A DNA stretch of 64,000 bases from Lutjanus erythropterus (taxonomy: Eukaryota > Chordata > Actinopteri > Lutjaniformes > Lutjanidae): contig CM034609.1 in assembly GCA_020091685.1 (NCBI GenBank), forward strand, positions 13,236,023 to 13,300,022. The letters run 5' to 3'. Below are positions 12,401-27,000 of the stretch, piece by piece (the stretch's first letter is position 1; each line of letters starts with the position of its first letter). The notes below the pieces were generated by a model, which was given only the letters and a program-made list of their open reading frames with translations, made no database searches and was not told the origin of the DNA. A program made the position numbers and the translations under genes.

Positions 12401-15400
12401 CACTTTTCATAACAATCTGAGCCTGTCAGTGGCAAAAACAAGCACTTTTAGTGGACGTACTTTGCCCAGAGGAATTGTGTTGTAGCTCAGTTTCGCTTCT
12501 GCTGGCTTCAGTGCTCTCACTCAATACTGGACCAGTTTCAAAAATTGTTGTGTGCATTAGTCACTTTGACATAAAAAAATAGGAAAATGGGGTCCAAGTT
12601 GAAAAAATACCAGAGTTACCCTTTAAGGACTGTCTTCAAGCTTCAGCTTGTAAAGTTCACAATCTTTCCTGCAGCTTAGTTGTTATAAATAAGAGATGGC
12701 TTCATTTTGCTTTGACAAGTTCCATTCATGACCTGCAGCCTCATCATGTTAGTCCCCTGGATGATGTCAAGCCTGTGGCACAAAACCTGAGTGATTTAAT
12801 CTACTCATCTGTTTTTAATGGTCAAATTAAGAGTTATTCTGCAATGTTTCCTCCACAGCGTGTTTTCTTTTTTAAATCCATCGCTAACCTTGAAAAGGTG
12901 ATTCACACACGTTGTTAAGAAAACCTCTTACTCTTCTCTCAATCAGAAGTCAGCATTTACACTGCAGACTGCAGCAGCGAGGCTTTTAAAGGAATTTAAT
13001 ATGGCCCTGTAAGTGCTATTTGCCTCTCAGCACTGCTTATTTGTGTTTGTCAGGTTTAATGTAGTTAATTTCTCAATAAGTGCTGCAGAACTGTAGAACA
13101 AATTGTGTGCAAGCATGAGAATATAGCCTCACCAGAGGCTTTTTTGAGAATCCCATTTAGGCTTATACTTTGGTTTTTATGTTTAGATTGACTGTCATGC
13201 TGTCAATTTTTACTGTAGCCTATTTTTCTATGATTGCATTTACTGATTTTTTTTTTTTTTTTTAGCTTGGACGCTGCATGAAAAAAACATACTGTTATTA
13301 AGGCTTTCTTCTTTTCTGACTGAAGCACCAAAAAAGAAAAATGCTGATATTGACCACCTGGAGATGCTGGTCGATCTCTCCGTGCACATATTTAATTGAT
13401 TCTGCACATAAATTATCAGGTGATGATGTGCGTGAGACATACCTTTTGATGTTGCCAAAGCAAGCCGCCTCGGTTGACTTCTCTTCTCATTGTACATGCT
13501 GAGTAGAATAATTAGAACACACATCGTGAACTTTCCCCGATGTCAAGCAGCTACATATTTCTGTCACGGCCGGCGATTCCAATACCCTACGTTCCTCGCC
13601 TTCAAAATCCCTGTCTATTCAAAATCTTAAGAGGATGAAAGTCACATTTGTTACTGTGAAATTATGCACTATTATACTGAGCCAAATCTAAGATTATTTT
13701 TGGCACCAAACACAAAGAGAAGACGCGATTGCGAATCTGGCTCTACGAAACAAACTGAGGTAAAAAACCAGAGTGTCGTTTTACATGAGTGGCACTGAGC
13801 TGAACCTCACATTAGCATGCTCACTTTTTGTCCAGTAGGCTCTAGCTAATGCGTGTTGAAAGGTTAATCCATGTTTTTAATACAGGAATATTGAATAACG
13901 CTCTCTTTACTGCCTTTCCTAAAGAGTCAATTCATAGATTACAGTGAGTTCAAATTGCTGCTGCTAGACTTTAACAAACACAAGAAGAAGAGGGATATCG
14001 CTCCTGGTTTAGATATGCCACGCTGGCTCCCAGTTTGATTTGGAATTCCTTTAACTTGTATATAAAGCTTTGAAAGGCTTAACACACTCACATATCTCTG
14101 AATCCCTGTCATGTTAAATCCACTCCATGAACAGAGATCCTCTGCACCAGACTCACTAAATATTCTCAAGAGCACTCACAAGAAAATAGGGAGTGTTTCC
14201 ATTTCCTATTCTGTTCCACTCCCTGCTCCGATACAGTTATTAGAGAGGGTGAATCAGCAGATATTCTGATTTCATTAGGCTTTATAGGTTGTATATCAGC
14301 CTGTTACACTGGTTTCAAGTTTAACTTTATTTATGTATATAGCTTTTTGTAATGAGAAAATCTGAAATACTTTGTGGGAACATGTTGGGTACATAGAGAA
14401 CTTCTTATCCTTATCTGAACTATTATCTTAGGGTCTGTATATTTGCCACAGTTGTCTCTTTATAAAGGTATTTGTTGTTGATTTATATTGTGAGCACTGA
14501 GCAGGTGTGTGCATAAAAAGATGCCTTCCATTTCCATCAGTTTTTTTTTCTTTTTGGCTGAATTATTAAAAAAAAATTCAAACGCTTCTGAAATTATGCA
14601 TTCTTCCTGGCACACGTTATCGTTAAAACCTTGGAAACCTCAGCACACTTTGTGTGATGCCTGATCAATCAATCAATTAATGAGCAGGTGCAAACAAATC
14701 AGTCTGATCCATCTGCAAATAAACAAATGTACTGCATTTGAAAAACAAGATCGTCATGTTTAATTAGCAAAACTTTCAAACCTTGAAGGTATGGCAAACA
14801 ACGCCGCTTTACTTCCATGTCACTTCCCTTGCAAAAAATAAATAATAATTTCATCATCCAAGTGACTGTCAGTGAATAACGACAGTGAACGAGGCGTTCA
14901 TGTTGTTTAGCTCAGCTCCCATTAATTGGATGTTTCCGTCACTCACTCCATTAAAGGCACAAGAACAGATCATGATGTGCATTTAAATACATTCAAAGAG
15001 AATCAAGGACAGCATAGGGATACAAGGACCATCGCCGGCCAATCAGCTTCATTAATGTGTGAATCCCCGACTGTTTTTCCGGTGTTACATCAGAATCGCA
15101 TGCTCACTTCAAACAAACTGCTGCAGGGTTCACCTGGAAGCTGCCTGAGGCAACCGCTCTCACACCCGGTTTGATTGGCATGTTCTTACCTCCCCAAATG
15201 AGCCAAAATAAAAATGCTTCAGCCTGATTCTCACGCTGTGAATGAGGCTGGTCTGAAAGTGCCCGGTTCTACATTTTCAGGGTTTTTTTTTTTTTTCCCT
15301 CTCCTATCTCACTACTCCCTCTTTTTCTCCTTTTTTCTCTGTCCAACCCCCTCTCTGTGTCTCTCTGTTCTTTTTTCCCCTCCTTCTTCTGGATCAGTGC

Positions 15401-18009
15401 CCACTGTGCCACCAGGAAATGTACAAGCCGAGGCTGTCAACTCCACCACGGTGCGTTTTACCTGGAGTGCCCCGAGCCCTCAGTTTATCAATGGAATCAA
15501 CCAGGGATATAAGGTGAGCAGCCCCTTTCTGTCAACTGGTGCACTCTAGTGGTCAGAGGCAGACGAGCACCCTGTCGGCAGAATCTCATTATGCTGTCAG
15601 ATTGATTGCACTGATGGCCTAAATTCCTCTGTGGATCATAAACTTAACAAATGTGAGCAGATTTATTTGAGTTTTTCACTTTAAGAAGAAATCTGTTATA
15701 TATCTGCTGTAATAAATCATAAAATACCCATAATATGTCATCAGAGAAGAAGGCAATATTACGTTGAAATACTCACTTCTCTGACAACAATGCCGGGGTG
15801 TCCTTCATTTTTTTTTTTTTTTTATTCTGGGCTTGAATAACTGTTTTTGTTCACATTAATTAGAGTTCAGATTGATGCTGAATGATTGCTGATTGAGTAA
15901 GTGCCTGTTTCTTGTAAAAGGAGTAGATGCTTATAATTGTTCATTGAGTCTGGCAGGCTATAAGACAGGCAGTCACTGAATTCCAACTCCAGAGTGTGTA
16001 TTTTTTGAGCAGTGGTCTTTTTTTTCTTTTCAGGATAACAGGCTTAACTTTACATTTACAAACAAATGACTTTACAGTGTAGGACTCGTCGTCACGGGCA
16101 CTCGTGCGGTGAGGGGGCAGGTGCATACTCTCTTCAGCCGTATATTATATACAAAATAGGACTTCAACCTGTTTGATATACCGTCTTGCTATTTGGACCG
16201 CTAACAGTTGTGTACCTCGAGGGTAGACAGTAACTCATTTTCATTTCATCATTTCCAGCTGTTGGCTTGGGAGCCCAATCGTGCCAACGAGGTCACCGTG
16301 GTTACAGTGCGTCCCAACTTCCAGGACAGTGTTCACGTCGGTTACATCTCAGGCCTGAAAAGGTTCACAGAATATTACACATCAGTGCTGTGCTTCACTA
16401 CCCCTGGAGACGGCCCACGCAGCTCGCCTCAGCGCTTACGCACCCATGAGGACAGTAAGTGTTCCTGTTCAGGATATTATGTAGCATTTGCAGATAATTG
16501 CATGTCAGGCTGCTGCTCTGTTTGTTTACTACCTGTTTTATTTTTTTTTTCTAATTTTTTTTAAAGCCCCTGGTGCTGTCGGACACCTTAGCTTCACTGA
16601 CATCTTGGACACATCATTAAAAGTCAGCTGGAAGGAGCCACAAGAGAAAAACGGTGTTCTCACAGGTAAGCTTTAAAGATAACTATGTAAAGTTAACATG
16701 TCTCTTCTGCTTCTCTCAATTTATGAGACACCAAGATGTGTTTCTGTGAACTCTTCATTCATCCCAACGTCAAAAAAACATATTTTTCTTCCCACCTGTA
16801 GTGCTATTTAGCTATCTAAATTGTTTTGGTTTGAGTTGCCAAGTTTTGTAGATATCGGCTGTTTAGATGCCTGTCTTCTCTCGGATATAATGGAACTAAA
16901 TGGCACTTGGCGTGTGAGGCTCGAAGTGCCAAAAAATAGATTTAAAAAACTTAACAGCAATGTTTCTGTCACAGCAAAATCTAGATGGATAAATGGATGA
17001 ATAAAACAGGTAGGAGGTAAAAATGTGTTTTTTTTGTGTGTGTGAATTGTCCTTATAACAGTTTGTAACTGTTTGTAACTTTTATCAGGCTATCGAATCT
17101 CCTGGGAGGAGTTCAACAGGACCAATACCCGGGTGACCCATTATTTGCCCAACTTAACCCAGGAGTATAAGGTGACAGGGCTCACTGCCCTCACCACTTA
17201 CACCATCCAGGTAGCAGCCATGACCTCCAAAGGACAGGGCCAGCTCTCCGCCTCCACCATTTCCTCCGGCGTACCGCCAGGTCAGATGCATCATTCGACT
17301 TTAAGCTGAGAATCTAAAAGTGTCCTCTGACAGGTCTACAACAACTACAACTTTAAAATTAGTCATTCCACTTATGTACTATGACTCAACGGATTTCCAC
17401 TCAGCTGTTTCTAAAAGCAGTGATCATTTGGAAGGTTATTTTAATCTGCCTTTCTTCCGCCCTCTTCCACAGAGCTGCCCGGTCCTCCAACCAATTTAGC
17501 CATCTCCAACATCGGCCCTCGCTCCGTCGCTCTGCAGTTCAAACCTGGTTACGATGGCAAGACCTCCATTTCCCGTTGGCTGGTTGAAGCCCAGGTAAGA
17601 CGATCTATTTAAACATAATGAGAACAGCCTGTCATATATATATATACACTCTAAGAAATAAGGGTTCCAAAGGGGTTCTTCCAGAAGGGCTGAGGTTGCT
17701 TCTGAAAAGGGGTTAAGGGTCAAGGTCAAGGGTTCGTAAAGGGCTCCTTGTACCATAATATTGAAGGGCATGTTCTGGATAAAACCCTTGGAATATAAAA
17801 AAGGTTCTCAGTAGAAACCCCTGACTGTATTCTAAATAAAACCCTTTGAACATAAAAGGGTTTTGAATATAAAAGTGTTATTGGTAGAACCTCCTTGGTT
17901 TGTTCTAAATAAAACCCTTGGAATACAAAAGTGTTCTCGATATAACCCTTTGACTTTGTTCTAGATACAGCTGATTCGTTTAATTTGTTGAGTTGCTGAT
18001 ATCAGCCCA

Positions 18010-18067
<58 letters not shown>

Positions 18068-21000
18068 CAGGTTGGTGTAATAGGAGAGAATGAAGAGTGG
18101 CTGATGGTTCATCAGCTCTCTAATGAACCTGATGCCAGATCACTGGAGGTCCTAGACCTGAACCCCTATACATTCTACAGGTGAGCACACACACACAAAC
18201 ACACACACACACGTATACAGGTGTTGTATATGAAATAGAATAATAAACCTATATATTCGTCACTGATTATCCTTTATCTTTTGTTATTATTTCCTACTGT
18301 TTTTCCTAGTTTTCTTCTCATAAATACATCCTATTTTCTGCTTCTACAATGACCTAGTTTCCTTTTGGGCATCATTAAAGTTTCATCCAATCTAATCTAA
18401 AGTAATCTAATCTAATCCTTTCCCCGTATCATCACGATTAAACGCCCACCTTTCGATGATTTATCCACCATCAGCTGGTTTCCTTTGCCCCAGGTTCCGC
18501 ATGCGTCAGGTAAACATCGTGGGCACCAGTCCTCCCAGTCAGCCCTCCAGGAAGATCGAGACGCTGCAGGCCCCTCCAGACATCGCGCCCGCCAACGTCA
18601 CCCTGCGCACAGCCAGTGAGACGAGCCTGTGGCTTCGCTGGGTGGTAAGTTGTCTTGATTCAGTGTGGAAGAAGTTAGTGGAGTTTCTTCCCCTTATTTT
18701 CAGTTTTAGATATGCATGTCAGGATTGTTCCTATTCAGACTGGGACTATTGAAAGTTTTGCCATGTAGGTATGTCTTTGCATGCATATAAGCTATTTGAA
18801 TTGCTGTCTGTTTTCTTTTCTGTCCTCGTCGGTATGGTGGAAATCGCGTTGGGACTGAACGGGTGAAAATGCCCTTGGGGATAATAATTGGATACAACAT
18901 TTTTAAGATAAGCTTTGTAAAATCAGATTCAGGGAATGTTATTATGCCAATCGAAATCCAGTTTTTCATTTTTTAAAAAGTTTGACATTAAATGAAGACT
19001 TTCACTCTGACAGTTGCCTTCAACTCAACTGACCTGTCTCAAAACCTCAATATGACCTTAATAAGTTATTTTGGTCACGAAATGTTGTCTTTTCTTTTTT
19101 CTGTATATCCAGTCTTGTATTCTAGGAGCCATTGAATACAGGCGATGGCACTGATAATGTTTTGGAAAGCTGGACGCACTCTGTCCTTGATTATTGCTGC
19201 TCCCTGCGTCAGCGTTTGGCCAATGTAATCTTTGCTACATCTGTCTATTATCATCACTGTGCCAGTGCCTGAGCAGTGCCAGGCAGCGAGAGACAGAGGC
19301 AATACAGATACTCCTGCTGCTCCTGCAGGATTATAAAGAGTGCATGTTACCTGAGTTTAACCGCAGAGGGGTGTCAGCTGTGTGATACGGCTCTGCAAAT
19401 TAATAACATACCTCAATGATTGTGGCCCTTTTCACAAGCTGGATGTTAAACTGCAGTAAAATTTTGTGGTCCACTTCATGGCCGTGACACAGACGTTTTA
19501 GTCTGAGGCGTGCATTAATTTCAGGAAGACGTTCTTATAAATAAGTACGCTCACTTATCATGCTCAATTACGTGCATGTGTCAGTGTACTGCATAGAAAA
19601 CAGGTTCCTACTGCCTGAGTGAGTTTTGCAGTGAATTACAAACACCCTCAAAACACACTTAATTTCAATATTAATGTGCTATAAATCACTCAAACCTGTA
19701 CACTCTTAGAAATAAGGGTTCCAAAAGGGTTTTCTCTGAGGGGCTGAGGTCCTTCCCAGAACCATTTGCGACTGAAGAATCCTTTTGTGAAGAAAGGCCT
19801 TTGCAAGAGTTCTTTGTAAGAACCCCCAAGTGTTGCATTAACAACCATTTTCATCTAAAGATCCCTTTTTGGAAGGAAAAATTCTTCAAGGATTGTTGAA
19901 ATCTTTGAATAACTCTTTGGTCAAGGGTTCTTTGTGGCGTAATATAAAAGGGTAGTTGAGAGACCCCCCTGGGTTCCAGATAAAATCTTGGGCTATAAAA
20001 AGAGCTGGGTAGGATCCCCTGAGTGTGTTCAAGATAAAAACCCTTGGAATATAAAAGGGTTATTGGTTGAACCTCCTTGGGTTAATTCTAGGTAAAACCC
20101 TCCCGGGTTCTGGGGGAAAGGTTTCACAGATGGTTCTAGATATAACCTGTTTTCAAAGATTCTACCAGGAACCAAAAAGGAACAAGGAGACGACACCCTT
20201 GTGGTTCTAGTTCGCACTTTTATTTCTTAGAGTGTACTTATGCCTTATATACCAGCTATGTTTTTAATTGCCTTTTAAGAATTATATTGTCTGATAAAAT
20301 GAATATATTTACATATTCAGATTATATTATTATTGATATAATAGATTTAGTGAATGTGCTTTATTTTAAGACAGTGGAGTATTACCACATTTTTATTAAA
20401 AGCACTCGATGTAATGCTAAGTGCTGAGAGAGTTTAGCTTCTCTTCCCATATTGCCTGTCATCGCTCCTGACAACGCCTCTTAGCTGTTGTAAAATCACT
20501 GTAAAGTACGACCTCTTATGGCTTATTGCTTCATTATGCACTCAGTTATGATGTCATTTATATTGATCTCGCTTGAAATGGGGTGAATAAAAACCAAAAA
20601 ATATTCCCTCAGCCTCTTCCAGAGTGGGAGTACAATGGGAACCCTGATCTTGTTGGCTACCGGGTCCAGTACTCTAAAGCCGGGTATAAAGGGGGAGTCC
20701 TCTCCCATGTCATCATGGACCGACTGGAGAGGGAGTTTACCATCGAGGACCTGGAGGAGTGGACGGAGTATGAGGTCAGAGTTCAGGCCATCAACGGTAT
20801 CGGCTCCGGGCCTTGGAGCCAGCCAGTCCATGGCAGGACCAGGGAGTCTGGTAAGGACGGAAATATGTGCATATGCATACGAAACACATACTTATCATAC
20901 TTGAAGTATGTAAGGCTCAGTCCTTTACCCCTTATTGTAGTGCCCTCCAGCGGTCCCACCAACGTGTCAGCTTTTGCCACCACCTCTAGCAGCATCCTGG

Positions 21001-24000
21001 TGCGGTGGGGGGAAGTCCCAGAGACTGACCGCAATGGACTCATCCTGGGATACAAGGTCAGCAGTCAATAGTCATGACCCAGCTCATAGCATCCATCCAA
21101 GAATGATGTTTATTTCATGTGTAAGGCAAATCAACACTCGCTGCGTGTTTCAGGTTGTGTATAAAGAGAAGGACTCGGACACAGCTCCAAACTTCTGGCC
21201 AGTGGAGGGCAACACCAGCCACAGCGTACAGCTGAGCGGTCTGGGCAAATATGTCCTGTATGAGATCCAGGTCCTGGCCTTCACACGTATAGGAGACGGA
21301 CGAAGCAGCTCACCGTCCATTTTAGAGAGGACCCTGGATGATGGTAAACATTTGCTTCTTGCTTCTCATTTCACTCGCTGCTAAATAATTGGAATCAAGA
21401 ATGTGCTTGCTTGAAGTATTTATTCAACAAAAGCTTGAAATGTTCTGCCTTCTCGCTGGAGAAACTTTCTCTGGGGACCAGGAACCAAGGAAGTCTGTTT
21501 CCAGCACAGGATTAAGTTCTGGAGATGTTATTTTAACACTTAAAAAGTCCCTGCTTGAAGGGTAGTACTTTCAAAAATTCTTGGAACCTTGGGGATAGGG
21601 CTTGTAGTGCTGAACATTTCTGACTGGTCGGGCGCTTGCAGGATTCTATTTCAGCCACAATTTTTAAAAATCTTGCAGCTGCAAACCAGTTGGTTTTGGA
21701 GGAAGGAACGTTAGTTTACAAAAAAGGTCTAATTCCCTCTCCTGGCAAAAAGAAAAAAAACTTTTATTCAGATCGCTTATTCACCTTGGAAATGGCTGTT
21801 TGTAGCCTCTATCCTAATAAAGCTTTTTAAACTTTTGCGTTCTCTACATGAGCACTTTCATTACACTTGTTTAAAATAGCAACCTGGACCTTTTTTTAAA
21901 GGGCCTTTTAGTTCCTTCAAAAATTGTTCCTGGAACTGAGAGTTTAAGGTACTTTGGGTGGAAAAGTGGCTGTAGAGAAGTTTTTTTTTGTGTTGTGTTG
22001 TGTTGTGTTGTGTTGTGTTGTGTTGTGTTGTGCTGTGCTGTTTTGTTTTTGGAAAAGTTGTATTTTAGGATGGATAAGTTTGGAAGGATTTACATCACAT
22101 GATTGGTCATTCTGTGTGTGACAGTACCAGGCCCTCCAGTTGGCATCCTCTTCCCAGAAGTCAGAACCACATCTGTCAGGCTGATCTGGCAACCTCCTGC
22201 ACAGCCAAATGGCATAATCCTGGGTCAGTTGACTTGAGATATTATCATGAGATAAAGCATTTTGCATTTGTCCCGTCCTCTGTATGTTTTTGTTTGAACT
22301 TGTAGTGATCTTGTTCTCTTTGCTCTGTCTCTCTGTTTTATGCGGGACTTTGTACTGATATGAGTTTGCCTTCTTAGCCTATCAGATTACATACAGAAGA
22401 AACTCTTCAAACATCAACGCCGCCACCGTGGACGTGCTGAGTCCCAGTGCACGACAGTACACAGCTACTGGACTCAAACCAGAATTGGTTTATGTATTTC
22501 GCCTCACAGCTCAAACACGAAAGGGTTGGGGAGAGGCTGCTGAGGCTTTGGTGGTCACAACAGAAAAGAGAGGTGAGTGAGAAATGCTGCAGCTAAAATC
22601 TATTATTCAAATGGTTCACATCCACACTCTTACGAATAAGGGTTCCTGAAAGGCTGAGGTTCTACCCAGAACCATTTGCTTTTGGAGAACCCTCTTTTGA
22701 AGCAGGGGTTTGTCAAGCATTCTTTGTGAGACTCAGAAGAACCATTAAGAACCCTTATCATCCAAAGAACCTTTGTTGTAAGAAAGGGTTTCATTTCAAC
22801 AATCCTTGTAGAATGCTTTTGTTCTCTGTACCATTACATAAAGAGTTCTAGGTGGAACCCTGTGGTTGGGTTCTGGATGAAACCCTTGAAATATAAAAGG
22901 ATTCCCAGTAGAACCACTCTGGTGGGTTTCTAGTTATAACCCTGGGAATATGTAAGAGTTCTCGGTAGAACCCCCTGGGTGGGTTCTAGATACAACCCTT
23001 GGAATATAAAAAGGTTCTCAGTAGTACCCCGTGTGTATGAATTCTTCAAAGAACTCCTCAGGCTGGTTCTAAATAAAATCCCACAAAGGTTTTCATTGGT
23101 ACCCTGTAAGTGGGTTCTTGTTAGCACCCTTAGGAAGAGAAAAAGTTCTGGGCAGAACCCCCAGATAGGGTTCTGGGTGGAACCATTACACCGTAGAAGG
23201 GTTCTTTGTAGAACATCATGTTCTGGGTGAACACCTGTCATAGATGGCTCTACGTAGAATTTTCTGAAAGGGTTCTACGAGATTCTACCAGTCCCCAAAA
23301 AGGGTTCTCCCATGCTGGAGAACCCTATATGATTCTAATTAGCACTTCTGTTTCTAAGAGTGTTAATATTACATTTTGGGAGTGAACATGCGTGTATGTG
23401 TGTGTGTGTGTCTGTGTGTGCGTGTGTGTGCGCGCCCTTCAGCCCGACCCCAGCCCACGAGCCGTCCTGTAGTGCCTCAAGAGGAAGTCCAGGCTCGCAG
23501 AGTGCTGTTGTCATGGGAACCAGGCAGTGATGGCCTGTCCCCAGTTCGTTACTATACAGTCCAGTACAGAGAGCTGCCAGACAGCAACTGGACTGTCCAC
23601 TCTGCGTCAGTCAGCCACGAGACACACTCGTACATCGTGGACAGGTAAATGTGAGGGTCCGCTCGCTCCAGCACACGGTCAGAAAATAGAAACTGAGGAG
23701 GGTGAAACATGCTGTAAATGACGTACACGCAGTGCACTTTTTCCCCTCTCTTTAAGGTTGAAGCCTTTCACTTCCTACCAGTTCCGTGTAAAAGCCACCA
23801 ATGACATAGGGGACAGTGAATACAGCCAGGAGAGCGAGGCCATCACTACACTGCAGGATGGTAAGAACTTGTGACTCCTCTAATTAAACATGGACCAAAC
23901 ATGTCAGCATGCAGCAGTAACTCATAATCCACTGATTTTCTGTTTAGTTGTACAAGAACGCTTTTGTAATTGGGTGAACATGCCTTTACATCAATGTTTT

Positions 24001-27000
24001 GACTTTGGATTTTCGCAGCAGTGAATACTTTACGTCAACACTGCGTGTGTTTACTCCCAAGCTGTTCCCTACCAGACTGTTTGAATTATATATCACTCTC
24101 CTGCACTGTGTCGGTTTGCTCGCACCAAAAATTCATTTCTGTTTTATCTTCTCTAGCCCCGGACAAAGCCCCAACAATTCTGTCAGTTACACCTCACACC
24201 ACCACATCTGTCCTGGTCCGCTGGCAGGTACGCTGTCAGGTTACTTGTTTTGTGGATGTCAGATTGAATGCTATAAGCTAATCAGAATCAGGCATATTGC
24301 CAAGTAGGTTTTCATACACAAGGAATTTGCCTTGGTCTTTTGGTGCATAACAATGAACACAGTAAGTAAAAAATATATTCTAATAATAATTCATGCTTGC
24401 TACTGGGTCGGATCTGAAATCAGATCAAACAAGTCTGTTTTCCCAGGAAAAGTTACAGTGGTACATTAGCCAGTTAAAAAGAAGCAGGATGAGATTTTTC
24501 TTGAGATAATTTTATTTTCAACGTTATATCTTGTGGAAACACTACTGCTTTTGTCCACAGGGGGCTCTAAAATCGGCTAAATACAAAAGTTCACTGTAGT
24601 AGCGTTAATTTGGGGTTAACATATAGAGCCCATATATTGATGTCAGAATATTTTTAATCCTTTATGTTGACAAAAATCCTGTATCAGTCTGGCTCTATTT
24701 CTGACATTACTGCTGCTCTAAAAACATTTAGTAATATTAAGAATATTCAGTTCTCATCCTGTCCTGAATTTATAAGATAACTTTTCTGAAAAATGATCAG
24801 ATTTTCTTTCAAGTGAACGCAACAAGCTCCCATAATAAGCAGCAGCAGTATAAATAAAAGTAGCTGTATCACTAAAATCCAGAGTTATGTGCTGGTTGAA
24901 TATTGTGCATTAAACAGAGCTCTTCTCTTTGTAGCCTCCCTCTGAAGATCACATTAATGGAGTCCTGCTGGGGTTCAGGGTCAGGTACAGGGAGTTACAC
25001 TATGACCGGCTCCGCAGCTTCTCTGTCCGCACAGTCAACAGCCCCTCTGCCAACTGGGCCGATCTCACTGGTGAATTTACTGTCCAAGTATTGCTTTGAT
25101 GCTTTCAATAAGTCCTGCATTGCGTTTTCCAAAATAGACCAATGAATAAGCTAATATTCCACTCTTTCTCAATCCTGTGAACTATCTTTGTTTTCCCAAC
25201 CCTTCCCATCCTCTATCCAAACTCCAGCTCCCTACAGCATCAGGAACCTGAGTGAATCCTCGCTCACCCAGTATGAACTGGATAGTAAGTCTTAAATCTG
25301 TCTTTATGCCTCTCTTCCATCACCATCCATCTGTCTTCATGTCACATGTCGTGTTGTACCAGCACAAATTATGCCATTTGTATGATAATTTACAGCTAGT
25401 TCATGTTGCGCCATCCTCCCACTCAACTGTATCCTCGGAGGGACTGCCGCTGATTCTTATGATGTGTATATGACTTTAATCTCGCTGCCCTGTCATTGTT
25501 TCACTGGGTTTTCTTTCTTTTTAATCACTGACAAATCTTCCCTGTGTCCCCACAACAACCCCATCTTTTCATCAGCATGCCTCATAATTCCACCCCTCCG
25601 TCTTTTTGTTCAATTTGTGATGTTGTCTTGCCACGGGCGTAACCATGACTGTGTGGTCTCTCTGGAGCAACTTCTTTTTGCTCTTTTATCTTAACTGTTC
25701 AATTATAATGTTGCATCGGGTTGTCTCCTCGCAGATTTGAGTAAACACAAACGCTACGAGATCCGTCTCAGTGTGTACAATGCTGTGGGGGAGGGTCCCA
25801 GCAGTGCGCCACAGGAAGTGTTTGTCGGAGAGGCAGGTATGTTTCTTCTCTTGCTGTGCAGCACGTGTGTCAGTCTACGTACCTTTAAACTTTTTTTTGA
25901 TTGTGGATATCATTATACCATGATATGGCATAAGAGTTGTCTTTGTTTTAAAGGCTGCATTACAGCAAAGCAATTTTCTGAAATTACCAGACTGTTTTAG
26001 CTTTGTTCTATTATTCGCCTTCATATTCATATTACTGATGATTATTAATGCAATATTGTTGCAGTATTGATAAATATCAGAAGTATTTGGTCAAAACTAT
26101 TGTAATACTTAATTTTGTCCAGCCCTGTTTGCACTAAATGAGAATTTCTAGCAAGTTATTTTACACCATAAAAACAAAAAAGTTGAGAACTCAAAATTTC
26201 AAGGCAACTCGCTGCAATAGATTTTTGAGTTTTGAGCCCAACTTAAACTCTTTAAGTTTTGAAAAACAACAAATAATGTTTTATGAGATAATTTATTTTT
26301 CTTCTCTTCTTCCTCTTCTTAGGTCAAATAATTACTTCAAAGTTGTCTGATTTACTTATGAAAGTTAATTTGATAAGTTGAGTGAGCTCGCAGCAGTGCA
26401 TTTATTCAACTCATCATTTCAAGTCAAAAGACTTCAGCTCATAACAACTCATGTTTATAAGTTCTGAAGTGCTCAGAAAATAGAAACTAGACATTTTGAG
26501 TTGATTAATAAAACCTACATATTAACATTAATATAATAAGAAAAGATTTGTTGATTCCACTAAATTCCTGCATGATGTTTTTTTCAGTGTGGTGAAGGCA
26601 GTTGCCTTGCAATTATGAGATTTCCCAACTTTTTTTTTACAGTGATGGAGAAAATGTGTATATTGAGATATATATAGTATGTAGCGGCATAGCCTAAAAA
26701 TATTGAGATATTATTTATGAGCCATTTTGCCCAGCTCTACATATAAAAAGTATTATTATTTACTCTCTCCCCAATTCAAGTACCAACATCCCCTCCCCAA
26801 AATGTGGTGGTCCAGTCCTCAACAGCCACGCAGCTAGATGTCATGTGGGACCCTCCTCCTCTGGATGCCCAGAATGGGGACATACAGGGTTACAAGGTAT
26901 GAGTATTGTATTTTTCTTTTTTCTGTGTTGCTGCATATCAGCCGACCTTACATCATGTCTTTCCTAGTTTTTATATATTAATGGAAAAAGGTATAAATTG

